Assembly: GCA_002914845.1 (NCBI GenBank) | Contig: JXTC01000006.1 | Location: forward strand, 1,577,066-1,641,065 | Direction of reading: 5' to 3' | Length of the DNA stretch: 64,000 nt | DNA from: Trema orientale | Lineage: Eukaryota > Streptophyta > Magnoliopsida > Rosales > Cannabaceae | In this document: in pieces, positions 47,640-58,800 of the stretch | How positions within the stretch are numbered: the stretch's first letter is position 1 | Layout of the letters: the number at the start of each line of letters is the position of its first letter | The notes under the pieces: model-generated | What the model was told of the DNA's origin: nothing | Databases searched by the model: none | What the model saw: only the letters and a program-made list of their open reading frames with translations | Made by a program: the position numbers and the translations under genes

Positions 47640-48130
47640 CTCTAGAATGACACGTCGCTCTCAGCCAAAACGCCAGGATTTTTTGCATCATACGACATGT
47701 CAGTCCTCAAATGATATGTCGTTTGTTCACTTAAATCTCAAAAGACATATTAATTTTTAAGTATGAACGACATGTCGTTTAATCAGAAAATCGCTTAAAA
47801 TTATAGCTCCTGGAAACGACGTGTTGTTTGAGTCTAAAGGACAACAAACTACCATCACAAAAGCCATATGTCGTTCATTAAAGTAAATGACAAGCAAACG
47901 TCATTTTTCAACTTGTATGACAACATCACAACAATATGCACATGCGGTTTATAAATTAGTGACATCAACATTTATCAGACCGAGAATTTATCAGACCGAG
48001 AACAAGTTGCGAAAACAGAATATTGCAACAACAAATGTTGTTCTACACATAAAATAACAAATTTTCAATGCAATAAGATAGATGGTTTCAAGTAAAAACA
48101 ACAAGTCATTTTGGAATGAGCGACATGTTT
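47640..48130. repeat. Cluster of ACGACATGTCGT-type palindromes
   Basis: Variants of the self-complementary motif AACGACATGTCGTT occur near 47648, 47691, 47722, 47765, 47815, 47862 and 48115 in a 480-base stretch. The best copy is GAACGACATGTCGTTT at 47765. Such clustered subterminal palindromes are typical of binding sites inside CACTA or other DNA transposons, but no terminus could be matched. Confidence 0.6.
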
Positions 48131-48289
48131 TTTGCTAGCCAAAAACTAGTTTCCAATTTTGCAATGTCCAGTCATGAAAAGAATAACTAGGATTTCTTTT
48201 TTGCTAGGAGAAAAGGAAAACTTAGTTAGAAATAGATTCAATTTTGAGAGTATCTGCAGTAATGTATTGATGCTTTAAAAATCATCCGT

Positions 48290-49012
48290 CTCTAAATTGT
48301 GTCTTATTTTCTGTCTCATTAATATTAAAAAGTAAAAGGCTAAATCTCCTTTTGCTCAAACTATCACTACACCTTGTGGTTTGGAGAACAGAACAAAATT
48401 TCAAAATTGGAAAAGGGTCACAAGCCTAGGTCGGTGACCCACTACCCTCTGCTATATATCAATCGTTTGCTATTCGAGGAAAAGATCAAGCATCTGTGAA
48501 ACAAAAAATATTAGACTTGTTTATGAATGAAAGGATTTCCTTGAATGCTCAACCTACTGGGTTCATGCTCCACAGCACCATTAAGGGTTGAAATTTTTTG
48601 CTTGTAAATTAAATCCTCGCTTGAAATTTCCACGGCCCCCTATTACCACGCAAAAGAAAATCAGACTTCCTACGACTTTTTTTCCATTTTCCTTTGTTTA
48701 AAAAGCACTCGAATGACATCACACAACTAAATTCAAGTCACTTGTACCACAAGTTCTATTGGTACTGTTTGCTTGAAGGAGTTCGTGGGCAACTTCTTTG
48801 CGAGATAATGTATATAGCTTCGATTTGAAAGCTTCTAGAAATTCTAAATTTGTTAGAATAGAAGGACCCGAGGCTTTCAATGTCTCTTTTTGCTTGGAAG
48901 GCTAGAGGTTTTCAATGCCTATTTACCCTCCAAACAAGGTGCAGTGAATATTTAGGTAGAAGAACGTGTAATTTTAATATTAATGGGAAAGAAAATGGGA
49001 CACAATTTAAGG
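48290..49012. mobile_element. Possible inverted-repeat element of about 720 bp
   Basis: CTAAATTGTGTCTTATTTTC at 48293 onward, continuing with TGTCTCATTAATATTAAAA, matches the reverse complement of 48970-49010 (TTAAATTGTGTCCCATTTTC, then TTTCCCATTAATATTAAAAT) at roughly 85% by eye. Target duplications were not found. Non-coding inside. Confidence 0.5.
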
Positions 49013-50070
49013 CCAGGTGATTTCTCTCCATATCGATACTGCAAATGTAGAGGAAAATATGAGATCGCGTCCAGTAAAAGAAGTAACAACAAAGAAATGG
49101 AACAGAAAAAGTTACATTTCACAACTTCCGCTCGATCATCTCACCTTGACGATTATTAGGCACCGCACTGACGATTGGGTGCCTAGTAATATAATGCTCA
49201 GATGAAATATATACTAGTCACCAGACATCAGATTGTTGCAGAAATTCACCGCTAAATTAAAAATAAATAAATAAATAAAGTAAATGGAAAAAGACTTCAA
49301 GGAATCCCATCTAAACTAAGATTAAATCTTAACCCGTGGATGATGCACTATGTATGAGTGATAATTGCTTGGCAACGTTTATTCTTTGGTTTTGTCATCC
49401 ATTTTACTTGCAAAAACCAAAACAGAAAAATATAAAGGCCACCATGCAAGCCCTTAAATAGCTCTCTTGTCTTGTTCTTGTTTATTTTGGTTTGTTCTTT
49501 GTTTCTTACTTTTCTTTCTTTTCTTTTTTTCCAACAAGAAAAGACATTACTTCGATGACAATGTGGGACGCGAGACCACCGATATGCTGTTGCTCAAATT
49601 CAGCACACGAGAGAAAGTTCGAATAAAATGCCCAAAAAAGGAAAAGAAGGAGAAGAAGAAGAAGAAAACTGCTATACACGGCGAAGGCTACTAAAAAATA
49701 TACAAGCAAAATCCACACCAAAAGGTCAATTCCCAAAAGCCCCTAATAAACCAGCCCAACCCTCAGCTAAATCTTTTCAGTACAAAAATGCACTGAAAAC
49801 AAAAAATGAAAAAATGGGTACTAGAAACTCCAGCCCAACACCACCACAGCCTGCAACCAGAACATCCATTTTGACGGTCAGACATACCAGAAGTTAAAAT
49901 AAGGGTAACCTAAGTTCCTAACCTGACACGATCAACTCTTAAGTCAGAATTAAGATGTAGCAAAACAAGCAGAAAAAGTCCAGGCAGCAAACAACACAAA
50001 ACTATATAATATATATATATATGTGTGTGTGCGCGTGTGTAAAAATATATATATATATATATATATATAT
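49013..50070. other. Intergenic, nothing recognised
   Basis: It holds AAATAAATAAAT and GAAGAAGAAG runs, and from about 50005 an (AT)n / (GT)n microsatellite. The open frames at 49017, 49467 and 49628 lack codon bias or domains. Confidence 0.45.
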
Positions 50071-50314
50071 GGTTGCCAATCCAGTAGGTACTTTTTTTTA
50101 CCTATGCGTAAGTATTTCATTTTCAGCCGTTGGATCATCATCTAATGGTGATCCAACGGCTATAATGATGTGCATGAAAAGACGTGTATCATTAATGTTA
50201 TTTCTCTCTCTTAGTTTTTAATATAAAAAAATGTAAAAAAAAATTTTCATTGGCCAAATTGATACTTATGCATAGATAAAAAAAAAAAAAAAAACTTACT
50301 GGATTGGTGCCCTA
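50071..50314. mobile_element. Small MITE (244 bp) inserted in an AT microsatellite
   Basis: The ends are inverted: GGTTGCCAATCCAGTAGGT on the left and, on the other strand, GGGCACCAATCCAGTAAGT on the right, with CTATGCGTAAGTAT and CTATGCATAAGTAT mirrored further in. Both sides are flanked by TATATATAT, so the target duplication length cannot be read. The centre has a perfect 13-bp hairpin, AGCCGTTGGATCA / TGATCCAACGGCT at 50125-50137 and 50149-50161. Confidence 0.72.
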
Positions 50315-50413
50315 TATATATATGATAACTGCCTTGATAATGTTTATGTGAAGTTTTTAAACCTATTTTCCTGGAACTTTGGGTAAAAAAGAACTGTAAT
50401 TGCATTTACTTTG

Positions 50414-52986
50414 TTAAAGAATACCAGCCTTTGTCTCTGTTTCTATTGCATTAAATTTGCTCATGTTGTTCCACAAATCTTTGTTGAGGCATATCAAAAT
50501 TAATAAAGAATACTGTGGAAATTCACAAGGCCCAGAAATTGATTGCCAATGGAACGCACCAGTGTTTTTAAAAGTCTCCGATATTGGTAGCGCAGGCAAC
50601 GACATCTCTGCAAAATACAGTAGTATACATTTAGACATCTAATTATAACCAAGATTAAAACTAAAGAAACAGAATCTAATATATGTGTTTATCTTAGATC
50701 TATGGAGGAAAAGAGAGAATAAAAGAATAATTCTTTTGAGCAGTTACCAGGTGCGCAAAGGGAAATTGATGAAATCGAGGATGACGAAGGCCATGGTGCT
50801 GCAATATTGTCACTTAAGTCGCACGTAAAGCTGAAGCCCGTTACATTATCAAGTATCACGTCTGTGGGCAGGCTTCGAAGGAGACATCCTGCATTCAGAC
50901 AAAAATAACACTTACTACTTGGGGAACAACAGTAGAAACTCACTGCTTCAAACTTTGAGAAATATTTTCAGCACCACCCTGAGAGCACCTCCTTAACCAT
51001 CAAGGTCAATCAACATCTAACTGACCTCGATCTGTTCAGCATCACAACAATTATTATCACAAATTATCCACTAAAAGGTCCATCTAAGAGCCCAGGATAA
51101 TTTATTTCGAAAAACAATATACATGCCAAATATTTTCAAACCAATGCTTAAAAAAATCAGGTGTCGGGGGATTCAATGCCACATGACTGCTTATAACAAA
51201 TTAACAATAGTAACAAAGGTAAGCAAAATATTCAATAATAACAGCAGAGAACAGTGAAGATGAAAAGAAGGAAAAAAAAAAACATAGAACATACCTTCTT
51301 GACCATATGCTGCTCCAGGAGCCACAAAATACAAAAAAGTAAACCATCAGCTAAGGTAGGATAAAAATGCAATATACGAACAACAATACACTGCACAGAA
51401 AATACCTTGGATGCTAAAATCTTTCAAGTCAACGTCACAAAGCTCAAAAATATTAGTCATAACCCCTCCTTTCCTCAACATGGATCCAAACACAGTTGCA
51501 CAGATTATAGCTTGTCTATTAGTAATCAACATTTGCTTTTGTATTCCAGCAATGTAAGCATTCAATGAGCTACAACAGGAAGGACTCGGGGCAGCAATAT
51601 TTCGACATGCTTTGATCACTTCCGAAGGCTGCTTAAAATCCAAAGGACAAACTGCACAAGTAATGATTACGTAATGAGAATGGAAACTGACAATAATAAA
51701 CTACTAGGTCATAGAACATACCCACTCCACATCTACTTAAGGATACATATCTCTAGTAAGTTAAAGTGAGAGCTAGAAGGGTAAAATAAAAATTAATAAT
51801 AGTAAAAATGTTTTAAAATAACAAAACAGCAGTAGGTGCATTAACGGGAACCCAAATAGCAGCTTAATCACATTTTTCTAACGTACCAACATGACCAAAA
51901 GTCAACAAAAATCTTTGTCTTCGATGAAATCCATAGAATGACAACAAAAATAAAATGTTGAAGGAAAAAACTTAATTTACTTCTAGAATAACATTTGTGG
52001 CAAACTACTATGTTAAGAGTATGTAGTGACAGCAGCAGCAGAAACAAAAATGCACATGTCTCTTCGTAGACATACACCAGCACTATACCTTTGTTAACTT
52101 TGCAGGAAGATAATATTCGAAATGCTGTATTTGCTGTATCCATTGAGAGTTTCCTTGAAAGGTATGCATAAACCACTCCTTTACAATCACTAAGAGAATC
52201 AATATGAGCAAAATCCCCTGCTACATTCTTGTTCTCATTGATTGTCAATTGTTTTCCTGATATCTGAAGTGCAGCTTCCATAATTGCAGGCTGACAAATT
52301 GGTCTGCAACACTCTTTAAGAGGATCCACACTGCTGCAAGCCTCCAGTAATTTGCTTGTATTAACTGTTTTTTCAAATGTAAGAACATCCTTCACTGGGC
52401 AAGACCCACCAGTAAGGTTTGATGATTTTATGGAACAAAGTATGGGAATTGTACTGTTTGCACCCCTGCTTGCTAAGATACTAATGATATCTTGAAAACA
52501 ATCATTAGCACTTGAATTTTGTAATACCAATTTATCAGAGATAATGCCTGAGATACCCTGGAAGATATGAACTAAACTGCTAAGTTGGGGACAGCATATT
52601 ACACTTCCAACAAGCGCTGCTAACGGTTGGGAGCAATCAGAGGCTGTTTTGTCCATGATACTCGATATCACAGAAAAATTTACAGGACATCTTCCAGTCA
52701 AGACAGGGTCATATCTGGTTGGAAATGTCGGATACATAGGAGGCAAAGGTTCATCAGGGTATGGATTATGTGGAAGAACAGCTGGTGATATTTCAATTGG
52801 ATCGAAGAAGCCACTGATTGGTTGTTTAGCTAGCTCTGACGTGGAAGAAATATGATTTTTCTTATGCAGTGTCTGCGATGTCACTGCATCCTGGAAACTG
52901 GACAACCAGATTAAAAATAATGACAATAACCAATGCTGCAATGAACCTGCAACCATAAAGAACCCAACCTTCATTTCATTTCTCAT
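50414..52986 (-). CDS. GPI-anchored cell-surface protein of the At1g61900 type
   Basis: Minus-strand coding exons are 52089-52986, 51406-51651, 51295-51309 (only 15 nt), 50748-50888 and 50414-50607; phases fit and give 497 residues. An N-terminal signal peptide is visible (HWLLSLFLIWLSSFQDAV), and Met5 at 52974 is an equally good start. Paired cysteines mark the family: SVICCPQLSSLVHIFQ, DPLKECCRPICQPAI, PSCCSSLNAYIAGIQKQ. Near the end come FTCDLSDNIAAPWPSSSSISS and SLPALPISETF. Several N-glycosylation sequons (NFS, NSS, NST, NLT, NTS) suit an extracellular protein. The biological role of the family is unknown. The last exon, as read, lacks a clear hydrophobic GPI-signal tail: LLILICLN is short and followed by polar residues, so the 3' end may be spliced differently. 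Confidence 0.88.
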
Positions 52987-54790
52987 GTTAAAGGAAGTAA
53001 TGTAAGTATATCAGAAAAAGGTACATGAGAGAGAAAATAATGCAGTGAAACATGTATACAAGTGTCTCTATCACTAATAACTTTATACATTTGAAATCCC
53101 ATGTCTAAAACCACAGTATCATTTAAAATTCATCAACACAAAATCTTATTTAACAACAAGTGATAAACTCTTAAGAGAGCCCAAGGGGACAAGAATATAG
53201 TCATCATGTTGAGATTTCAATAGGAAAATTAGCAAGAATCAAACTTTAGGAAGATTAATTGATTAAAACAAAAAATCCGAGGCAGAAAATGGAGATGTAA
53301 TTTAGATGCAACGAAGGAAGCATACAAACAAAACTGATACTCACATACGTATGCACTACCACATTTGTAGTGGTTCTATACTAACAAAAGGAAGCAAAAG
53401 GAAGTTTTTTAAGGAGGAATTTGTGAACTGAAAAAAAGCCTCCCACATTCATGTCGAACATGCCTTGTTCAACTTTAAGAAATGATTACACTAGATGGTT
53501 AGAACTTACCCTTGAAATGACTAACAGTCTGAAAACAGTCCATAACTCCGCTATCCCTCCGGTACCATTGATATTTTACATAAGTGAATCCAACAGTAGT
53601 TCCTGGTATGTCCGAAAATAGTTCATAGCCATGTCATGGTGCCTGTGCCACCTTCAAGAATTAGGCCTATAGTCGATTAGTAGAGAGTGAAAAATCGCAT
53701 CATTGGAAGAAATAAATACAAATGCAATATATGTTACATTATTTAAAATGTTTTGGGAAAAATTAGTTTTCTCTAATTTCTGTAGGGACATCTCTCATTG
53801 CCTGGTTTTGTAACTTTTTACTTTAATATTTAAGTATACACTTGTTTCATTAAAAAAATAAAAAATAAAAATTCTGTTCAGACAAATTGTTTTTTTTTCA
53901 AATTCAAGGTTCTACCATGGCCCATGGGAACTTCACAAGTTAGATTATATTAACACAATAACTAACGAGTATTTGCAAAGTTGCACTGAGCCGAACGACC
54001 CAATCATGATAAGCAGAAGTACAATTCATTTATATTCTTATTTTGCTAGAAGATTGTTCTGAACATATAACAGAAAAAAAGGTGCAGATCGAACCATTCA
54101 CCGAGTATTTTTCATACCCTAGACTTTTTGTTCCCAATCAAAGAAACATATGGTAGAGTATAGACAACATTAAAAGGTATTTACCTAACTAGAAGCTGAA
54201 AACTGAAAAACCCTCCGAGGAAACACCTCCCCAACAACCCCAAAAAAAAAAAATCATATACACACACAAACCTAGATGCTGCTTTGGAATTGGAATAGAT
54301 AAAAATAAAATGTAGCTTAGAACTCCAAAATGACAAAGTTACTAGTTATACCAGTTATTATACTTTTGCTCCATTTATCAGCCAAGAAAACTAACAAAAA
54401 CAAGAGAAAAATCCTTAAGATTCGCCTCATTATATTTCACACCTTTTTACATAAACATTTACATAAAAACACAGCTCAACCAAGCAAAATACTCGCATTC
54501 TGCTAAACAAAAGCTCACACATACATTTTCATGTATTCTGAACAAACTGTCTCAGCTACCAAACAAGCGATAGCATACGGAAAAAATATATATATAAATA
54601 TAGAAAAAAAAAATTACCTGATGACATTGAACCCATCTGACATAATCTTCAGCATGAAATGGAATGGATAAAATCGGAGGGTGTAGGCATGGAATTGAGG
54701 TTGAGGGCGATCGAAAAGGGGGCCCGATTTCGAAACCCTAAATCGGAGAGTGGCTGAGACTGAGAGGTAGTTGGAATCCGAGACGGTGGA
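52987..54790 (-). other. Probable 5' untranslated exons and introns of the GPI-protein gene
   Basis: On the minus strand a GC-richer leader (about 54790-54618) ends TTCAATGTCATCAG followed by GTAATTTTT, a good donor. A further exon-like piece ends CATTTCAAGG/GTAAG near 53511. No coding potential was seen between. The stretch ending at 52986 has no acceptor that is clearly best. Confidence 0.4.
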
Positions 54791-55899
54791 CTTGGACTAG
54801 TTTTTTTTTTTTTTTTTTACTTACCACAGGTGGATAAAGTGGACGACAGGCGAGCCCAACTTTACCTTTTTCAACTTGACTGACCCGATTGACCCGGGTC
54901 TGGGCTTTTCTACTCTCCCTTTTCTTTTCTTTTTTTTCATAATCATTATTTCAGGTCCTATCCTAGCTCTACTAGAGCTAGTTCGCTAGTTTCCACGTAA
55001 AATCCGGATCCTGTGAGAATTTCGGATGGTCGTCCGTGACTCCACTGTGAACGATGTCGTTTTTCCTTAAGAAATTGATTTTTTCCCTTCTTATTTTTTT
55101 TGGAGTTGGGGGTCGGAGGCGGAAAAAAACTGTTTTAAGAACTATAATTTGATCTGGATTTAATAATGGCTGTTTTGGATTATCTTTACAAGTCACACAA
55201 ATCACAAATAGTTGAGGTTCTCACATCATGATTTAACTTTTTATATTGTCGTTTCTATTTGTACACATATTCAGCCGTTAAAATTTGGGAACAACCACTT
55301 GGCCATAAACCAAAAACTCCATGTTAAAGATTCTTTTTGCTGAAAACTCCGTGTTCAAATTCCACGGTCACGCTCGAATCCAATTTTTAATAGAACATAT
55401 ATAAATTTGAAAAAAAAAAAAACCAAGTACAAATCATAAGATAAATAATATTAGACAAAACCAGAACAAAATATACCTTGGGCCAACAAAATCCAACCTC
55501 GTATCAAGGCACATCCACTATGCGTCACGGAACGGAATAAAATCTCATCTCACATTCTCATGTGATAGCATGAAATAGGTGACATGTATCTTGTATGTGT
55601 CATTTAGCATTTTTTTTCATCAAATTAAAGATTACGGGGCTGTGAATAAACACACTATGACATCTTACACTTATTATACATCAAAATTCAAGCTGAGCAA
55701 GCTAACCCAGCAGTTTTTTTTTTTTTTTTTTAAATGATTGGTTAATATGGTGCCTAAAAAGAAGCCTGAAACAAAATTGATACATTAGCCCATGTTGCTT
55801 GCAACCAGCAATATGAACAAAGTACACGTGGGTAGACCCACTCGGTTTCCCGATGCCAGAAAGTGTTTTGTAAGGAAATTCCTCATATATAGATCATCT
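54791..55899. other. Intergenic and BMS1 3' region
   Basis: It contains a T-rich run at 54802-54819 and another at 55714-55731, and no supported gene. The minus-strand frame at 54978-55205 has no recognisable domain. The first part carries the promoter of the GPI-protein gene, and the last part is the 3' untranslated region of BMS1. Confidence 0.45.
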
Positions 55900-58800
55900 T
55901 CAGACCTCTACATTCCTCCTCGTTTTCTTCTTTTGTCTCTCTTGTTCTCTATATCTCTCACGTCTTTCCTCTCTCTGCCGCTTTCTTGCTATTTGCTCGT
56001 CTTTCGCTCTCTGTGTTTCGAGTTCTTTCCTTTTCTTTTCTTCCTTGATCTTTCGCTTCTTCATCTGCAGAAAAGAAGTAAGTGAGCTACCATGCCTTCT
56101 TCAATTATAGTCGGAAACTTTAAGGGAGAAAAAGCAGAGAGGTGAATATTCAGAAAGTATTAACTCTTAAAGAGAAGTTACAACAAAATCAATAACGGAA
56201 GAAAAAAGGGGCATTCATTGACGGTGTACTAAGCAGCCTCTCTGACATGTTTAGAAACAGAGAGAAACTCATACTGCTATAACAAATGAGTAGCACAAGA
56301 TTAGCGTATTGGTGTGTGCAAAATCATGGATATAGACCCTCCTCCCAATTAAAATTTCAGTTTTGCAAAATAAGTAAGTACATTAAAGCTACAGAAGTAA
56401 ACATAACCAAACAAAGACTAGTCCTATAGATTCCACAATCAGTTAATATATTAGGATTTGAATACGCAAAATTAAATAATCAATAGAAAAATAAATACCT
56501 TCTCATGTCTAATTAGTCGAAGATGTTGAACCAGAGCATGAACTTTTCGCTCATGAGGCTCCATGACAACAGCTCTTCTGTTCTCAAGAAGCGGTTTTCT
56601 TCGACTTGGTATATCCTTAGGCTTTGATGCAAATGGTAGGGCTGCTTGTAACGACTTAGGTACCACCAACGGATTGAATGTTCTTGGCTTCCTTTCAATT
56701 GGCTGTTGAAACAAGACAAATATACAAATAAATACAGTAGCAAAACTAGCAATTATAAAACCGGCGTTTTTTGTGGAGAAACTGACAGGGGACCATTCGC
56801 TCACATATTAGCCAGCTACACATCATGAATTACCTTATACAGTGAATCCTTGTTAAAAGGGATAGGAAGCTTGTGTTCTCTCCTCAATTCAGCCACGGTT
56901 TTCATTCCTTGCCAGGTTTGATCACGAGGTTGCAAAGCCGTCGACAATGGGTTGTAAAATTGAGGAACTTCAACTTGAGTAAAAGCTTTCAAGAAAACAA
57001 TGTCGCTCATCTTAATTTTATCCTCAAAGGTGCACCTAGCAATTCCTTCCTTTGGTTGTCCTCCCTTCTTCTTGGGTTGGTTACCAACCTCTTCCTTTGC
57101 AGCCTGACCAGGTTAAGCAAATGAAATTTAACCAACCATCCACAACAGTGTATAAAAGAATATTCTTGTTTCTTGTTTCTTCTTTTTTTTTTCTTTTTTA
57201 ATTTAGCGAGTGCTTTATTATGCAGAAAAATTAAACTCGTTTTGTATAGAGAAACAACATTGCAACTAAACCTCTACATATAACAGTGTAATATAAAATT
57301 ACTAACATGTAAATGCAACACAACCCAAAGAAGATGCAAACTCAGCATTCAGCAAGCATACCTTCTTCACCTGCCCTCTAATCCCACTGACTGTTTGGAT
57401 CTGAGCACCTTCAAAGCGAGCTATTTCAAGATCTGAAGAAAACATGTCCTTTATAAAGGCTGTCTTCTTGAATATCTTGCATGGATAACCAACTAACTTC
57501 AGCTTCTTCACTATCCTCGCTGCATGGTTGAACTCAAGAACCACTGCAGTCGCTGTAATTCTAAATGCTTCCTGGACAACCAAATACAAATAAAAACAAA
57601 CACAGAAGAATTAATGTAAGAACAATAAATACCTTCCAGAATTCAATAGTAAACCTTTCCATCCCACTTTTGACTATCTTTTGAGAGAGAACTACAGCTT
57701 GAAGACCCCCACTTGACACATGCAAAACTTATGTTTTAGCCACATATCTTCATCGGCATGCTCTCGTTGAAGAAAGCACCGCCTTTTATCAGTTCTCATA
57801 ATAATAAAAATTGCTTACCATCAACTTTATATCATAAACATTGTCCTTAAATCAAAACCATTTTATAAAACAGCCAATGGTATATCAGACTAAATGCACC
57901 AAGTCCTAGCTATGTGAACTTAATTCTAGATCTTATCCTGCATCAGGAGTGAATACCTGATTGTTAGATAAGTTTTGGAAAGCAACCACCCCAGTATTAG
58001 GAGGGGCAAGAGGGCCCCAGAACGTTGCTAGGCAATGCATGTGTTCAGGAGTATACTTTAGCATGCGATGCTTTCCACTGCGATCTTCAATGGAGTAAAC
58101 AGGTATGGTTTGGTAACGCCTCCAGCCTACAGAAACAATAATAGGATCTCTTGTCTTGAGTACTTTCTTGTGCCACCTATGCCGCTTTAACCTCGCCTGG
58201 AAGGAGTGAAAAAGGGCATCTATTTCATAAAGATTCGAAAAAGGGCATCTATATCATAAAGATTCCATTCCATGTTTTGATTACCATGAGAAAACTAATC
58301 ATCAAAAACCAGAGAATAAATGAAAATGCTTAGTGTATGCAAATCAAGCTTCTAATACCATGTAAACATGTTACAAATTCTGTGGGCTAAGATGGCACCT
58401 ACCAGTCTCAATTAACAAAATTAGCTAAAACATACTCTAAGATTATATGCCTTGCATGTCACTTTGGATATTATTGTTGTTCCTTTAATCAGAACGCTTA
58501 CAAAGAACATTCCTTCCATTCAGTTCAGACCAAGAACCTTCTTCTATCTAATACAGGGATGACACAGTAAATAAATTAAGACCAAATCTCTTTAACTTAG
58601 ACATAAATATGTTCCTACTATATAAAGAATCTATTTATCCAACAATTAAAAAAAATTAAGTTAGACAATATAATGTTCCTGTTATAGGAAAAAACTTGTT
58701 CTTCATAAAGACAAGTAGCCCGTGTATTTTCCAGTTCTCAGATTAACAAGTAAATCTTTTAACATCAATAAATTGCTTGCAGAGTTAGGAAAAATGATGA

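Noticed and set aside
54978..55205. Minus-strand frame of 75 codons between the GPI gene and BMS1
   Set aside because: No recognisable domain and no neighbouring exon; likely chance.
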